Positions 42,159 through 51,936 of a stretch of DNA of 64,000 bases are shown in pieces. This DNA is from Bacillus sp. N1-1 (GTDB lineage: Bacteria > Bacillota > Bacilli > Bacillales > Guptibacillaceae). The DNA lies in assembly GCF_009818105.1 (NCBI RefSeq), contig NZ_CP046564.1:682001-746000 (forward strand). The letters run 5' to 3'. How positions within the stretch are numbered: the stretch's first letter is position 1; each line of letters begins with the position of its first letter. The notes beneath the pieces were generated by a model. That model was not told the DNA's origin. It saw only the letters and a program-made list of their open reading frames with translations, and made no database searches. The position numbers were made by a program, and so were the translations under genes.

Positions 42159-43331
42159 TTGAAACAATTTCAAACTTCTGATGCTCTTAAACGATTACCG
42201 GAACAATTTTTTGCAAAGCTTGCTGGAAAAGTGAACCGCTATGTAGATGCGGGTTATGACATTATTAATCTTGGACAGGGAAATCCTGATCAGCCAACAC
42301 CCGATCATATTATCAAGTCCTTGCAGAAGGCAGCTGAAAACCCAACCTATCACAAATATCCGCCATTTCGAGGACAGCCTTTTTTAAAGCAGGCGGCTGC
42401 TGATTTCTATCAGCGAGAATTTGGAGTGAACCTTGATCCAGAGAAGGAAATTGCCGTTCTTTTCGGTGGAAAAGCAGGCCTTGTTGAAGTCAGTCAATGC
42501 TTACTAAATAAAGGTGATGTGGCACTCGTTCCAGACCCCGGTTATCCTGATTATTGGTCAGGCGTCGCGATGGCTGAAGCGAATATGCAAATGATGCCGT
42601 TGCTTGAGAAAAATCATTTCTTACCAGACTATGAAGCGATTCCAGAGGATTCGTTAAAAAAAGCGAAAATGATGTTTTTAAATTACCCAAACAACCCAAC
42701 TGCAGCTGTTGCAACGAAGCGATTCTTTGAGGAAACGATCAATTTTGCGGAGACCAATGATATTTGTGTTGTGCATGATTTCGCTTACGGTGCTATCGGG
42801 TTTGATGGAGAGCGACCAATTAGCTTTTTGGAAACAGAGGGTGCTAAAGACAATGGAATTGAAATCTATACCCTTTCAAAAACGTATAATATGGCAGGAT
42901 GGCGTGTTGGATTCGCAGTCGGAAATCAATCTGTTGTTGAAAGCATCAATCTACTTCAGGATCATTTTTACGTCAGTCTATTTAGTGCGGTGCAAGAAGC
43001 CGCGGCTGAAGCTTTGCTTGGATCACAGCAGTGTGTAGAAGACCTTCGCGAAACGTATGAGTCGAGAAGAAATGTTCTCATTCAAGGACTCCATGACATT
43101 GGCTGGGATGTCACTTCTCCAGCGGGATCATTTTTCGCCTGGCTGAAAGTACCAGAATCATTTACTTCAGAAAGTTTTGCAGATTTCTTGCTTGAAAACG
43201 TTCAAATTGTTGTCGCACCCGGAAACGGCTTTGGAGAATATGGTGAGGGATATGTGCGAGTCGGGTTATTAACTTCTGAAGATAAGCTAAGAGAAGCGGT
43301 CGAACGGATTAAGTCTCTTAATCTCTTTTGA
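42159..43331 (+). CDS. mtnE: Methionine salvage aminotransferase (glutamine: 4-methylthio-2-oxobutyrate)
   Basis: 390 residues, fold type I aminotransferase. Substrate and PLP contacts: NLGQGNPDQPTP, PFRGQPFLKQA, NYPNNPTAAV, active Lys in YTLSKTYNMAGWRVG (about 240), and APGNGFGEYGEGYVRVG with the carboxylate-binding Arg near the C-terminus. Closest in plan to MtnE/MtnV (YkrV) of Bacillus, which makes methionine from ketomethiobutyrate with glutamine as donor. It begins at a TTG codon; AGGAT lies upstream but the site is weak. It is followed by the second SAM riboswitch and the mtnWXBD operon. Confidence 0.92.
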   Translation: MKQFQTSDALKRLPEQFFAKLAGKVNRYVDAGYDIINLGQGNPDQPTPDHIIKSLQKAAENPTYHKYPPFRGQPFLKQAAADFYQREFGVNLDPEKEIAVLFGGKAGLVEVSQCLLNKGDVALVPDPGYPDYWSGVAMAEANMQMMPLLEKNHFLPDYEAIPEDSLKKAKMMFLNYPNNPTAAVATKRFFEETINFAETNDICVVHDFAYGAIGFDGERPISFLETEGAKDNGIEIYTLSKTYNMAGWRVGFAVGNQSVVESINLLQDHFYVSLFSAVQEAAAEALLGSQQCVEDLRETYESRRNVLIQGLHDIGWDVTSPAGSFFAWLKVPESFTSESFADFLLENVQIVVAPGNGFGEYGEGYVRVGLLTSEDKLREAVERIKSLNLF

Positions 43332-43353
43332 TTCAGAAAAATTAAAAAACAGT

Positions 43354-43382
43354 TTGACAGAATTTGCTGCGTCTGGCATAAT
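43354..43382 (+). promoter_or_regulatory. Promoter of the mtnWXBD operon
   Basis: TTGACA (43354-43359), 17-nt spacer, CATAAT (43377-43382). Precedes the SAM riboswitch by about 33 nt. Confidence 0.8.
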
Positions 43383-43414
43383 TCAAATCAATTACTAAAA
43401 CGAATAATTGCATA

Positions 43415-43571
43415 CTCTTATCCAGAGAGGTGGAGGGACGAGCCCTTTGAAGCCCGGCAACCGATTTTTAAGTTTTCTTAAAGACACGGTGCTAATTCTC
43501 GCAGCAAAAGCTGGAAGATAAGAGGAAGAGCATGGTGATAAAGACCTCTTCCTCGTGAAGGGGTCTTTTTT
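43415..43571 (+). promoter_or_regulatory. SAM-I (S-box) riboswitch with terminator, before mtnW
   Basis: P1 strands CTCTTATC (43415-43422) and GATAAGAG (43517-43524), core GAGGTGGAGGGACGAGCCC, GAAGCCCGGCAACC, GGTGCTAATTC, then terminator AAGACCTCTTC/GAAGGGGTCTT (43541-43571). Independent of the mtnK riboswitch. Confidence 0.95.
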
Positions 43572-43619
43572 GTGTGATAAGCGAAGAGTGAAAGGTAAAG
43601 ACTGAAAGGAATGAACGTG

Positions 43620-44819
43620 ATGAGCCGTCTTATAGCTACCTATCTTGTAAATAATGATCATCAATTAGCCCAGCGTGCCGAATCGATCGCTCTCGGATTA
43701 ACCGTTGGCACATGGACGAATCTACCGTTATTAGAAAAAGAACAGTTACAAAAACATAAAGGAGAAGTCGTTCGGGTTGAGGAGAGAGAAGGTAAGGGGA
43801 TCATCGTTATCTCATATCCAGCTATTAATTTTAGTGCTGACATTCCGGCGATTTTAACAACCGTCTTCGGCAAACTTTCTCTTGATGGAGAAATTAAACT
43901 CATTGATTTAGAGTTTTCGAATGAGTTGGTTCAAGCATTTCCAGGGCCAGCGTATGGTATTGAAGGCATACGCGAGCTTGCAAGTGGATATGATCGACCA
44001 CTTGTCATGAGTATTTTTAAAGGGGTGATTGGAAAGCCATTGCATGAGTTAGAAAAACAAATGCAGGCACAAGCCCTTGGTAAAGTTGATTTCGTAAAGG
44101 ATGATGAAATTCTTTTCGAAAACGAGTTATCACCTCTTGAAAAGCGTGTCCCCGCTTTAAAAAAAGTGCTGGATCAGACGTCAGAAGTGACAGGGAAACG
44201 CACACGATATGCGGTTAACTTAACCGGAAGAACGGACATTCTGAAAGATCGAGCTAAACGCGCTATTGAATTAGGTGCCGACGCCCTTTTGTTTAATGTT
44301 TTTACATATGGTTTAGATGTCCTTCAGTCTCTTGCTGAGGATAAGGATATCTCGGTTCCGATCATGGCTCATCCTTCTTTTTCAGGGGCTATGGCTGCAT
44401 CGGGCACTCATGGCATAAGTTATTCCCTGTTACTTGGAAAATTACTTCGAACAGCTGGTGCTGATTTTTCCCTTTTCCCTTCCCCTTACGGAAGTGTGGC
44501 GTTAGATCGAAACGAAGCGCTCGCAACAGCCCTAGCTCTGACGGAAGAGAATCAACTGAACAAGACATTTCCGGTTCCTTCAGCGGGCATCCATCCAGGA
44601 TTGGTCCCTCTTTTAATTCAGGACTTTGGAAGGGATAGTGTCATTAATGCAGGAGGAGGCGTGCACGGGCATCCAGGAGGAGCCGCTTCTGGAGGAAAAG
44701 CATTCCGAGATGCGATTGAAGCCGTTCTAACAAATCAATCTCTTGAAGATGCATCACGTAATAGTGAAGAACTCCAACAGGCTCTTACAAAGTGGGGCAG
44801 CACGGAGGTGATTCGATGA
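43620..44819 (+). CDS. mtnW: 2,3-diketo-5-methylthiopentyl-1-phosphate enolase (RuBisCO-like protein)
   Basis: 399 residues, RuBisCO large-subunit-like fold (RLP). Motifs: [14 protein letters not shown], metal cluster segment [15 protein letters not shown] with the carbamylated Lys site, [17 protein letters not shown], and a [15 protein letters not shown] phosphate loop. It enolises diketo-methylthiopentyl phosphate and has no CO2 fixation role. Start chosen at ATG 43620 (GAAAGGA 9 nt upstream) rather than ATG 43611, matching the B. subtilis N-terminus MSELLATYLL. Overlaps mtnX by 4 bp. Confidence 0.95.
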   Translation: MSRLIATYLVNNDHQLAQRAESIALGLTVGTWTNLPLLEKEQLQKHKGEVVRVEEREGKGIIVISYPAINFSADIPAILTTVFGKLSLDGEIKLIDLEFSNELVQAFPGPAYGIEGIRELASGYDRPLVMSIFKGVIGKPLHELEKQMQAQALGKVDFVKDDEILFENELSPLEKRVPALKKVLDQTSEVTGKRTRYAVNLTGRTDILKDRAKRAIELGADALLFNVFTYGLDVLQSLAEDKDISVPIMAHPSFSGAMAASGTHGISYSLLLGKLLRTAGADFSLFPSPYGSVALDRNEALATALALTEENQLNKTFPVPSAGIHPGLVPLLIQDFGRDSVINAGGGVHGHPGGAASGGKAFRDAIEAVLTNQSLEDASRNSEELQQALTKWGSTEVIR

Positions 44820-45514
44820 AAAAGCCGATAATATTTTGTGATTTTGATGGCACGATTACAAATAGTGATAATATCGTTTCCTTAATGAAACGTTTTGCTC
44901 CAAAAGAATGGGAGCAAATAAAAGATAATGTTTTAGCCCAGAACCTATCCATTCGGGAAGGGGTGGGGCAGATGTTTCATTTAATTCCTTCCAGCAGAAA
45001 GAAGGATTTGCTTGATTATTTATTAGCCACAACCGAGATTAGACAGGGATTTTTAGACTTTGTTAATTATACGAGGCGAGAAGGGATCCAGCTTTATATT
45101 GTAAGCGGAGGCATTGATTTCTTTGTCTATCCGCTTCTCCAACCATTTAAAATACCAGAAGAAAATATTTTCTGCAATGGGAGCGATTTTACAAACGAAA
45201 CGATCACGATTACTTGGCCATACCCTTGTGGTGATGATTGTACAAATGATTGCGGATGCTGCAAGCCAGGCATCTTAAAAAAGTTTGATGGAGATACATA
45301 CAGAAAAATTGTGATCGGTGACTCTATAACGGATCTAGAGGCAGCTAAACAGGCAGATCAAGTCTTTGCTAGAGATTACTTAGCAAAGAAGTGTAAAGAA
45401 CTGTCCATTCCTGCAGTTCCGTTTGAGTCGTTCGATGATATCGTTCGAAAATTGGCGGAAGAAAAGGAGGGGTATGATGAGCATCTTACAGAAACGTTGG
45501 AACGAACTTGCTGA
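44816..45514 (+). CDS. mtnX: 2-hydroxy-3-keto-5-methylthiopentenyl-1-phosphate phosphatase
   Basis: 232 residues, HAD superfamily. The nucleophile motif [13 protein letters not shown] begins at residue 7; a Cys-rich insertion [12 protein letters not shown] (about 140) is typical of MtnX; motif [12 protein letters not shown] binds Mg. It removes phosphate to give dihydroxyketo-methylthiopentene. The ATG overlaps the mtnW stop (ATGA). Replaces the fused enolase-phosphatase MtnC of other organisms. A longer frame from 44792 is rejected. Confidence 0.94.
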   Translation: MKKPIIFCDFDGTITNSDNIVSLMKRFAPKEWEQIKDNVLAQNLSIREGVGQMFHLIPSSRKKDLLDYLLATTEIRQGFLDFVNYTRREGIQLYIVSGGIDFFVYPLLQPFKIPEENIFCNGSDFTNETITITWPYPCGDDCTNDCGCCKPGILKKFDGDTYRKIVIGDSITDLEAAKQADQVFARDYLAKKCKELSIPAVPFESFDDIVRKLAEEKEGYDEHLTETLERTC

Positions 45515-46100
45515 TATCAAAGATGAATTGGCTGCTCGTGATTGGTTTCCAGGAACAAGCGGCAATCTCTCAATCAAAGTAAGTGATGAGCCGCTACAGT
45601 TTCTTGTCACCGCAAGTGGGAAAGATAAAAGAAAACGAACGGAAGAAGATTTCATATTGGTCGATCGTGATGGACGGGCGATCGAAAGAACTTCTTTAAA
45701 ACCATCTGCGGAAACAATTGTTCACCAGGCCATCTATTCAAAAACAAATGCTGGATGTTGCTTGCACGTTCACACAGTAGATAACAATGTGATTTCTGAA
45801 CTTTTTAGTACAGAGGGTGAAATTACTTTTCATGGTGTTGAATTAATAAAAGCGTTTGGGCTTTGGGGACAAAATGATTCAATAACCGTTCCAATCATTG
45901 ATAACTCCAGTGACCTTTCTCTACTTGCTCAGGATGTAGTTCGTGTCATCACAAAAGAAACGAAAGCTGTATTAATGAAAAATCATGGTATTACAGTATG
46001 GGGCCGCGATGGTTTTGAAGCCAAAAAGTATCTCGAAGCATTTGAATTTTTATTTAGTTACCAACTTAAATTAAGAACCTTTCAATCAGTAGTAAGCTAA
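45477..46100 (+). CDS. mtnB: Methylthioribulose-1-phosphate dehydratase
   Basis: 207 residues, class II aldolase/adducin fold. Start at ATG 45477 with AGGAGG 6 nt upstream; the ATG one codon earlier is also possible, and the frame opens further into mtnX. Zinc ligands in LHVHTVDNN (about 88-90) and KNHGITVWG (about 165), GNLSIK near residue 30. It dehydrates methylthioribulose phosphate to the diketo compound used by MtnW. Overlaps the 3' end of mtnX by 38 bp. Confidence 0.93.
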   Translation: MSILQKRWNELADIKDELAARDWFPGTSGNLSIKVSDEPLQFLVTASGKDKRKRTEEDFILVDRDGRAIERTSLKPSAETIVHQAIYSKTNAGCCLHVHTVDNNVISELFSTEGEITFHGVELIKAFGLWGQNDSITVPIIDNSSDLSLLAQDVVRVITKETKAVLMKNHGITVWGRDGFEAKKYLEAFEFLFSYQLKLRTFQSVVS

Positions 46101-46118
46101 GCGAAGGAGGAAGAAAAA

Positions 46119-46652
46119 ATGGCGGTTATTAAAGTGAGAAATACAGGTGAAGTGATTGATGGATGGGATGCTGTAAGTGCATTTCTACAACAGGAAGGTG
46201 TACTTTATGAACAGTGGCAGGTAGAAAAACTCCCTGAACAATTAAGAGGTAATTGCACTGTAACGGAAGAACAAAAAAATGAAATTTTAACTGTATTTAA
46301 TGAAGAAATTCGTTCGCTAGCTGAACGCAATGGGTATGGAAACTGGGACGTGGTGGCTCTTTCAGAAGAGACGCCAGACCTAGATGCCATTCTGAAGAAA
46401 TTTGAACAAGTGCACGTCCATACGGAGGATGAAGTAAGAGCGATTACCGCTGGGCATGGGATTTTTGTGATCAAAGGAAGCGTCGGATATTTTGATGTTG
46501 AATTAGATCCAGGCGATGTGATTTCTGTTCCGGTGGATACACCGCACTTCTTTACATTAATGGATGATCGTCAGGTTGTAGCTGTTCGCCTATTTATTGA
46601 TCCATCAGGCTGGGTTGCCCATCCTTATGAAGAAAAAGAAAGTGTAAATTAA
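46119..46652 (+). CDS. mtnD: Acireductone dioxygenase
   Basis: 177 residues, cupin. Metal ligands in VHVHTEDEVRAITAGHG (His-x-His-x4-Glu) and VDTPHFF (His). With Fe it oxidises the acireductone to ketomethiobutyrate and formate, the last step before MtnE; with Ni the off-pathway reaction gives CO. 18 nt after mtnB, GAAGGAGG upstream. Last gene of the SAM-controlled operon, closed by a strong terminator. Confidence 0.95.
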   Translation: MAVIKVRNTGEVIDGWDAVSAFLQQEGVLYEQWQVEKLPEQLRGNCTVTEEQKNEILTVFNEEIRSLAERNGYGNWDVVALSEETPDLDAILKKFEQVHVHTEDEVRAITAGHGIFVIKGSVGYFDVELDPGDVISVPVDTPHFFTLMDDRQVVAVRLFIDPSGWVAHPYEEKESVN

Positions 46653-46655
46653 ACG

Positions 46656-46685
46656 AAACGGCCGTGAATGTGCGGCCGTTTTTTT
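46656..46685 (+). terminator. Terminator of the mtnWXBD operon
   Basis: AAACGGCCG and CGGCCGTTT around TGAATGTG, then T-run. Confidence 0.9.
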
Positions 46686-46693
46686 ATCCGTAT

Positions 46694-47212
46694 TTAGGTG
46701 CAAATCTTAATCAAAGCATTAAGATCTGGCCAACCAAAACCCGTTTCTAGAAGCTTTTCACCTGCAATTTCAGTCTCTTTCTCAGCAACTTCAAGTGGAT
46801 AAAAGCTTTGATAAAAATGAGCAGCTGGATTTCCGTTTAGAACCCACACAAGCATCGATTGGTACGATTCGTTTCTTAGCTCCTTCGCAACAGAACATAA
46901 GAGCTTTTTTCCAGCCCCTTTTTGCTGTGCTTCTTCAAGAAGATAAATCGCGTACAGCTCTCCATCATAGTGATAAGATGTTGATCTATTTTCCCCACCG
47001 TTTGCAAACCCGATAATTTCTCCTTGATCGACGGCTACAAAAATAGTGCTGCCAGCTTGAATAAGCTTTTTCCAACGGGCTTCCCGTATTTGAATATCAA
47101 GTGCATTAAGATAATCTTCTGGAATGAGCTGCTGATATGTCGATTTCCAGCTATTCACATGAACAGTTGCTATCGCTAGAGCATCATCTACTGTCGCATT
47201 TCTAATTTTCAT
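46694..47212 (-). CDS. GNAT family N-acetyltransferase
   Basis: 172 residues, start chosen at 47212 (GGAGAG just upstream; five further codons are open). GNAT elements: IRNATVDDALAIATVHVNSWKSTY, EIIGFANGGEN, strand 4 GELYAIYLL, and motif A EEAQQKGAGKKLLCSVAKEL, with QSMLVWVLNGNPAAHFYQSF (motif B, N-x2-A-x2-F-Y). Typical of broad-range acetyltransferases near ycgC/YitH type. Convergent with mtnD. Substrate unknown. Confidence 0.86.
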   Translation of the reverse strand: MKIRNATVDDALAIATVHVNSWKSTYQQLIPEDYLNALDIQIREARWKKLIQAGSTIFVAVDQGEIIGFANGGENRSTSYHYDGELYAIYLLEEAQQKGAGKKLLCSVAKELRNESYQSMLVWVLNGNPAAHFYQSFYPLEVAEKETEIAGEKLLETGFGWPDLNALIKICT

Positions 47213-47327
47213 GGGAGCTCTCCTCATTACCTATGATTTCTTACTCCACTCACTTCTAGAAAAAGGGAATGAATCCTGCTAGTCGAATAAATGAAGTAAG
47301 CCATACATAATGGAAGGATTGAGTGCT

Positions 47328-48209
47328 ATGAAAAAAATGAAGGTGAAAATAGAAGGTCTCGACGTCTGCATTTATGAATGGGGAAGTCAGCGTAACCCCA
47401 CCGTTCTCTTACTTCATGGTTTGACGAACAATGCGCTTGGGTTTAACGAGATCGCTGATAGTTTGCAAGATCATTTTCATTTGTTTGCGATTGATTTACC
47501 TGGCCACGGTGAGACTCAGACATTTAATGAAGAAAAAAATTTTTCTTTTCAATTTCTAACCGAATGGCTCGAAAAGGTACGTTTTGAAATAAGCGATCAG
47601 CCCGTTTATTTGATTGGCCATTCTTGGGGAGCGGCTCTAGCTCTCCACTTTAGTAGTCGGTTTTCTGAAATGGTGAATGGCGTTGTGATGATTGATGGAG
47701 GTTATCTCCATTTTGAAGATGATCCTTCTGTAACGTTAGGTGAACTCCTCAAGCAAATGTCAAAGTGGGTAACAGAAAGTTATTATTCAAGTATAGAAGA
47801 ATATGAGAAAAAGAAGAAAGAGGAAATTGGTAGATGGAGCCATGAATTGGAGCAAATGGTACACAGGGATATGAAGGAAGTGGTGGGCGGCGTAGCAATG
47901 AAGGTAAGCGAAAATACGGTAAGAGCGATTGTAAAGTCACTCTATCTTGAGTCATGCCGCGATATTTTCCATCAGATACATGCTCCAATCTTTCTTATAA
48001 GAGCAACGCTTCCTGAGGATGGAGAAAAGATAAGGCGTCAGGCAGCAACTAGAATGCAGAAGGAATTGGGAACTCAGTGTAAGGTAAGTGCTATTCCGGA
48101 AACGGGTCATGTCCTACACTGGCAAAGACCTGAAGAAACGATAAAAAAGATTAAACAGTGGTTAGAAGAAAAGGGTAACGAAAAGATCTATACACAAGCC
48201 TCTGAATAA
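47328..48209 (+). CDS. Alpha/beta hydrolase
   Basis: 293 residues. Oxyanion-hole motif LLLHGLTNNALGF, nucleophile elbow VYLIGHSWGAALAL (Ser), and His in PETGHVLHWQRPEE near the end; an acidic residue lies between. A helical cap of about 60 residues (EEYEKKKKEEIGRW) covers the site. Belongs to the broad lysophospholipase/esterase group. Start at ATG 47328 with GGAAGG upstream is preferred over 47310. Cytosolic; substrate unknown. Confidence 0.85.
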   Translation: MKKMKVKIEGLDVCIYEWGSQRNPTVLLLHGLTNNALGFNEIADSLQDHFHLFAIDLPGHGETQTFNEEKNFSFQFLTEWLEKVRFEISDQPVYLIGHSWGAALALHFSSRFSEMVNGVVMIDGGYLHFEDDPSVTLGELLKQMSKWVTESYYSSIEEYEKKKKEEIGRWSHELEQMVHRDMKEVVGGVAMKVSENTVRAIVKSLYLESCRDIFHQIHAPIFLIRATLPEDGEKIRRQAATRMQKELGTQCKVSAIPETGHVLHWQRPEETIKKIKQWLEEKGNEKIYTQASE

Positions 48210-48215
48210 AAGGGG

Positions 48216-49289
48216 TTATGTGCGATAGATCTTTGGGAAGTTCAATGTAATAATCGTTCCTTTGCTCTCGTTGCTTTCAATGGTAAAAGTGCCTTTATGT
48301 TTTTTGACAATTCTCTTGCAAATCGTAAGTCCAAGTCCTGTTCCGTTCTTTTTCGTTGTGAAAAAAGGAGAGCCAATTTTTTTAAGTTCTTCATCAGCGA
48401 TGCCACTACCATTATCAATCACCTGAATCTGTATGTGTTCCTTTAGTTCCTTAGCTTTGATAATAATTTCTCCTTCTTCACCAATTGCTTCCATCGCATT
48501 TTTAAGCAGGTTAATAAAAACCTGTTTTAGTTGGTTACTTTCACTATAAATAGGAGGGAGAGTAGAAGCATATTCCTTTTGTAAAATAATACTTTTCATG
48601 TTAGCCTGACCGCTTAGTAATTCAATAACTTCATCTAATATAAGATCAATGCGGTTGTTTTGAAAATTGGTTTTTGTTGGTTTTGCGAGAATCAGAAATT
48701 CATCAATGATTTGCTCAATACGATGAAATTCTGAATCCATCACTTGTACGTAGCGTTCAATGTCTTTATCCGTATTTCTGAATTGAATTAATTTCAAAAA
48801 ACCTTTCAATGAAGTGAGTGGATTTCGTAACTCATGTGCAATTCCTGCCGCAAGTTGACCAACAATGGATAGCTTTTCTGATTGAGCAAGGTGTTCTTCA
48901 TTCATTCGTTTTTCTGTAATATCTTTTGCTACTCCGATTAATCTTCCAACTGAACCTTCTTCTACAAGGGGAACAAGTGTAATATCGAATAATTTGTAAC
49001 CCTGCTTCGGAAAAGAGTACCCTTCTTCAAATTGAATCGTTTTCTTTCGAATAATAGCTTCTTGAAATCTTTTAATGGCTTGTATCCCCTGATCAACACC
49101 GAGGAAATCTTCTATTCTTCGGCCGGATATGGCTTCTTTGGAAGTTTCATAGTTGGATAGATAAGCTTCATTTACAGCTTCAATTTCATAATGATGCACA
49201 TCAATGACCCGAATTTGGAAGATCAGATCTGAAATATGATGAAAGATGATATCTAAATTTACATCTTTTAGCTCGCTTCCCTTTTCCAT
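48216..49289 (-). CDS. PAS-domain sensor histidine kinase, KinE-like (sporulation phosphorelay type)
   Basis: 357 residues, soluble. One PAS domain (about 15-125, with a PAC end GRLIGVAKDITEKR) feeds a HisKA box VGQLAAGIAHELRNPLTSLKGFLKLIQ; catalytic domain N box QVFINLLKNAMEAIG, G1 VIDNGSGIADEEL, G2 TTKKNGTGLGLTICKRIV. The AHELRNPLTSLKGF box is characteristic of Spo0F-phosphorylating kinases of Bacillus; kinE and kinD lie beside the mtn genes in B. subtilis. No partner regulator is encoded, as expected for a phosphorelay kinase. Signal unknown. Confidence 0.85.
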   Translation of the reverse strand: MEKGSELKDVNLDIIFHHISDLIFQIRVIDVHHYEIEAVNEAYLSNYETSKEAISGRRIEDFLGVDQGIQAIKRFQEAIIRKKTIQFEEGYSFPKQGYKLFDITLVPLVEEGSVGRLIGVAKDITEKRMNEEHLAQSEKLSIVGQLAAGIAHELRNPLTSLKGFLKLIQFRNTDKDIERYVQVMDSEFHRIEQIIDEFLILAKPTKTNFQNNRIDLILDEVIELLSGQANMKSIILQKEYASTLPPIYSESNQLKQVFINLLKNAMEAIGEEGEIIIKAKELKEHIQIQVIDNGSGIADEELKKIGSPFFTTKKNGTGLGLTICKRIVKKHKGTFTIESNESKGTIITLNFPKIYRT

Positions 49290-49553
49290 AGAAATCCCCC
49301 ATAATCAGCTTTTTGACATCGCATTAATTGGATATTTCTACAAGATATGCGAATTCCCTTCTAATTATGATCGATATTCGTAAAGGATTGACGTTTTGTA
49401 GCGATTGAACAGAGAGGTTGAATTCTAAATCCCTGTTAGAAAGGTTGCTATCCATTGGAAGAAGATTGCAATTCAAATGGTCATGCTATAGAGTAAGAAG
49501 AAGTATTTTTGGTGCAATCATTCATCTTGTGAAAGGAAGGGTTTCTAAAGAAC

Positions 49554-50726
49554 ATGGCTAAAAGGGATACAGTCTTTTTTCTAAGTTTATTTTTATTCTT
49601 TTTTCATGGTGCAAATACAATCATTATTAGCTATATGCCAGTTTATTTCCAACATAGCGGTATGTCGGAAAGTAAAATAGGAGCTATTCTTGCAATTGGA
49701 CCACTAGCGGCAATTCTAGCTCAACCCTTTTGGGGATACCTAAGTGATAAATTTGGTACGATAAAAAAGGTTTTGCTTGTGACGCTAGTTGGAGTAGCTG
49801 TTGTTAGCGTTTTTCTTTTAACGAACAGTAATTATGTGTTTATTTTAATCTCAGCAGCGATTTTCTATGTGTTTATGTCTCCTACCGGAGCACTTGGCGA
49901 TAGCCTGGCTGTTAAAACCGCTGCTAGCGTGAATAAAAACTTTGGAAGTATTCGAACATGGGGATCGATTGGTTTTGCTGTATCAACGCTAATCGTTGGT
50001 CAGTTTTTCTCTTTCTTTGGTATTAGTACGATTCTAATTCCATTTATGTTTATGATTGTGATCGCCTTTCTTACAGCGATGAGAGTGTCAGATGTAAAAA
50101 CGCGTAACAAGCCTGTGACAGTGTTTGATGCGATGAGGATTGGGGAGAATAGTAAGTTTTTACTGTTCTTAGGCACAATCTTGTTTTTAACGATCCCACA
50201 TCGGGCAAATGATAGTTTCGTTGGACTATATCTTACAGAACTTGGTGGGAATGAGTCTCAAATTGGACTTGCCTGGTTTGTTGCTGTAGCTAGTGAAGCT
50301 ATTATATTCGCTACAAGCCATTACTGGTTCAGAAGATTTAATGAAATTGTCTTTATCATGATTGCGGGTGTGATCTATGCAGTTAGGTGGTTTGGGTTAG
50401 CGTACATAGGGGGTCCGGTAGCCGTTATCCTTCTTCAAATTTTTCACGGTGTAACGTTTGGTGTTTTTTACGTTGCTGCGTTTCAATATGTGACAAAGTT
50501 AGTGCCCGAGCACTTGCAAGCCACGGGACATCTTCTATTTATCTCTGTTTTCTTTGGACTATCAGGGATTCTTGGTTCATTGTTCGGAGGGCTGATCTTT
50601 GAAAGATCTTCTGGAGCAACTTTGTATGCTGTGATGGGATGTTTAACCCTAGTTGGGTGTGTTGCGTTACTTTTCTATCGCATCGTTGAAAAAAGAAAAA
50701 CGAAAACAGATGAAAGTTACGCTTAG
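49554..50726 (+). CDS. MFS transporter (MFS_1_like family)
   Basis: 390 residues with 12 hydrophobic segments. Loop 2-3 motif WGYLSDKFGTIKK (G-x3-D-x-G-x-R/K-R/K type) is standard for the major facilitator superfamily; the QPFWGYLSD and NFGSIRTWGSIGF parts match the PF12832 group (YwbF-like) seen in Bacillus, often annotated as nucleoside or sugar permeases. AAGGAAGGG before the ATG. 264-nt upstream gap without other genes. Substrate unknown. Confidence 0.85.
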   Translation: MAKRDTVFFLSLFLFFFHGANTIIISYMPVYFQHSGMSESKIGAILAIGPLAAILAQPFWGYLSDKFGTIKKVLLVTLVGVAVVSVFLLTNSNYVFILISAAIFYVFMSPTGALGDSLAVKTAASVNKNFGSIRTWGSIGFAVSTLIVGQFFSFFGISTILIPFMFMIVIAFLTAMRVSDVKTRNKPVTVFDAMRIGENSKFLLFLGTILFLTIPHRANDSFVGLYLTELGGNESQIGLAWFVAVASEAIIFATSHYWFRRFNEIVFIMIAGVIYAVRWFGLAYIGGPVAVILLQIFHGVTFGVFYVAAFQYVTKLVPEHLQATGHLLFISVFFGLSGILGSLFGGLIFERSSGATLYAVMGCLTLVGCVALLFYRIVEKRKTKTDESYA

Positions 50727-50752
50727 GGCAGATGAGATTCTGTCCTTTTTTA
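50726..50752 (+). terminator. Terminator after MFS gene
   Basis: GGGCAGA and TCTGTCC (one wobble), then T-run. Confidence 0.7.
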
Positions 50753-50888
50753 TTATCCAATTATTTCATACCCGAATTATGCTGAAATAAACCAGATAGG
50801 CATATTGGTGATGGTTGTCACAGACCGGTGAAAGAAACGTGACTACAATGAAGGTGTGATAAAAATAAAGTTGTGGAGCGTGAGGAGT

Positions 50889-51392
50889 ATGTTTGTTCAT
50901 TTTTTGAGAGAGAACAAGGGAACTTCTGGCATTCTTTTCCTTATTCGATTGTTTCTAGGCTATCAATGGATCGCGGCTGGATGGACAAAAATAACGAATG
51001 GTTTTGACGCAAATGGTTTTTTGCAGGGAGCGGTTGCGAGTGCGAGTGGAGAACATCCGGCTGTTCAAGGTTGGTGGGCTACTTTTTTAGAAGGCGTAGC
51101 CATTCCAAATGTCGATTTCTTTAATGTCTTAATACCATGGGGAGAGTTTCTAGTTGGACTTGGCTTAATACTTGGTACTTTCACAACTCTTGCGGCATTC
51201 ATGGGAGTAGTAATGAACTTTGCTTTCCTCTTTAGTGGGACAACTAGCACGAATCCAATGATGGTTATTCTCGGAATGCTCTTATTAATTGCGGGTTATA
51301 ATGCCGCTAAAATTGGGATTGATCGATGGCTTATCCCAATTGTTAAGAAAAGCATTCATATGCGACAGGTGAAGCCAGTACTTCATCACTAA
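50889..51392 (+). CDS. DoxX-family membrane protein
   Basis: 167 residues with four hydrophobic helices. LIRLFLGYQWIAAGWTKITNGF is the DoxX entry motif, followed by FNVLIPWGEFLVGLGLILG and FLFSGTTSTNPMMVILGMLLLIAG, as in Bacillus YfiD/CatD-like proteins associated with thiol/quinone redox balance. The start is uncertain: ATG 50889 (GGAG 10 nt upstream) is chosen, GTG 50856 is the alternative. Monocistronic with terminator. Electron partner unknown. Confidence 0.8.
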   Translation: MFVHFLRENKGTSGILFLIRLFLGYQWIAAGWTKITNGFDANGFLQGAVASASGEHPAVQGWWATFLEGVAIPNVDFFNVLIPWGEFLVGLGLILGTFTTLAAFMGVVMNFAFLFSGTTSTNPMMVILGMLLLIAGYNAAKIGIDRWLIPIVKKSIHMRQVKPVLHH

Positions 51393-51396
51393 GAGA

Positions 51397-51422
51397 GGTT
51401 CCGTGAAAACGGAGCCTTTTTT
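51397..51422 (+). terminator. Terminator after DoxX gene
   Basis: GGTTCCGT, GAAA, ACGGAGCC and T-run. Confidence 0.85.
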
Positions 51423-51564
51423 GTTTTGATAATTAGAAAGGTTGGTGCAAGCGAAACATTACAGTTAAATAAAAAAAGAGGAGGAACTGTAATAAAAAGT
51501 AAAGAGGCAGATTGAAAGGAACAGCGAATTTGGTTTAGTGATTATTAATTTGGGAGGCTAGACC

Positions 51565-51882
51565 GTGATTGGGATATTTAAAGAAAATGAAGAACGCTAT
51601 TTGAGGTGGCACAGTTCTAATCAAAATGGGTATGTTTTTAATCATTTCAAAGGAAAAGATGCGGCATATAATAAAATTCATGCAGCTACTTGTAGGACAC
51701 TGTGGCGAGAAAAAGATGAGGGAGCAAGAACGAAAGTGGAAAAAATTTGTTCTGATAACCTTGATGAGCTTCTTAAGATAACAGAAGAGATGAGGCAGAC
51801 AAAAGGTTATTCTTATTGCAAAATCTGTATGCCTGAATACATAGTGAAAGGTGAAAAGTTAGCCAAATATTCCTGGCGTTAA
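51565..51882 (+). CDS. Small Cys/His protein, unknown
   Basis: 105 residues from GTG 51565 (GGGAGG 7 nt upstream). It has a basic, aromatic N-terminus (ENEERYLRWHSSNQNGYVFN), a KIHAATCRTL motif near residue 40, and a Cys-rich YSYCKICMPEY near the end; His39, Cys43, Cys85 and Cys88 could form one zinc site. In larger proteins a similar H-x3-C ... C-x2-C unit follows a nuclease or DNA-binding part. I do not recognise a named family. It is followed by a CHY zinc-finger gene 54 nt on. Confidence 0.6.
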   Translation: MIGIFKENEERYLRWHSSNQNGYVFNHFKGKDAAYNKIHAATCRTLWREKDEGARTKVEKICSDNLDELLKITEEMRQTKGYSYCKICMPEYIVKGEKLAKYSWR

Positions 51883-51936
51883 GTTATAAGGAAAATGGTA
51901 TGATAACTTTACTTCTAGTGTTAGGAGAGGATAGAA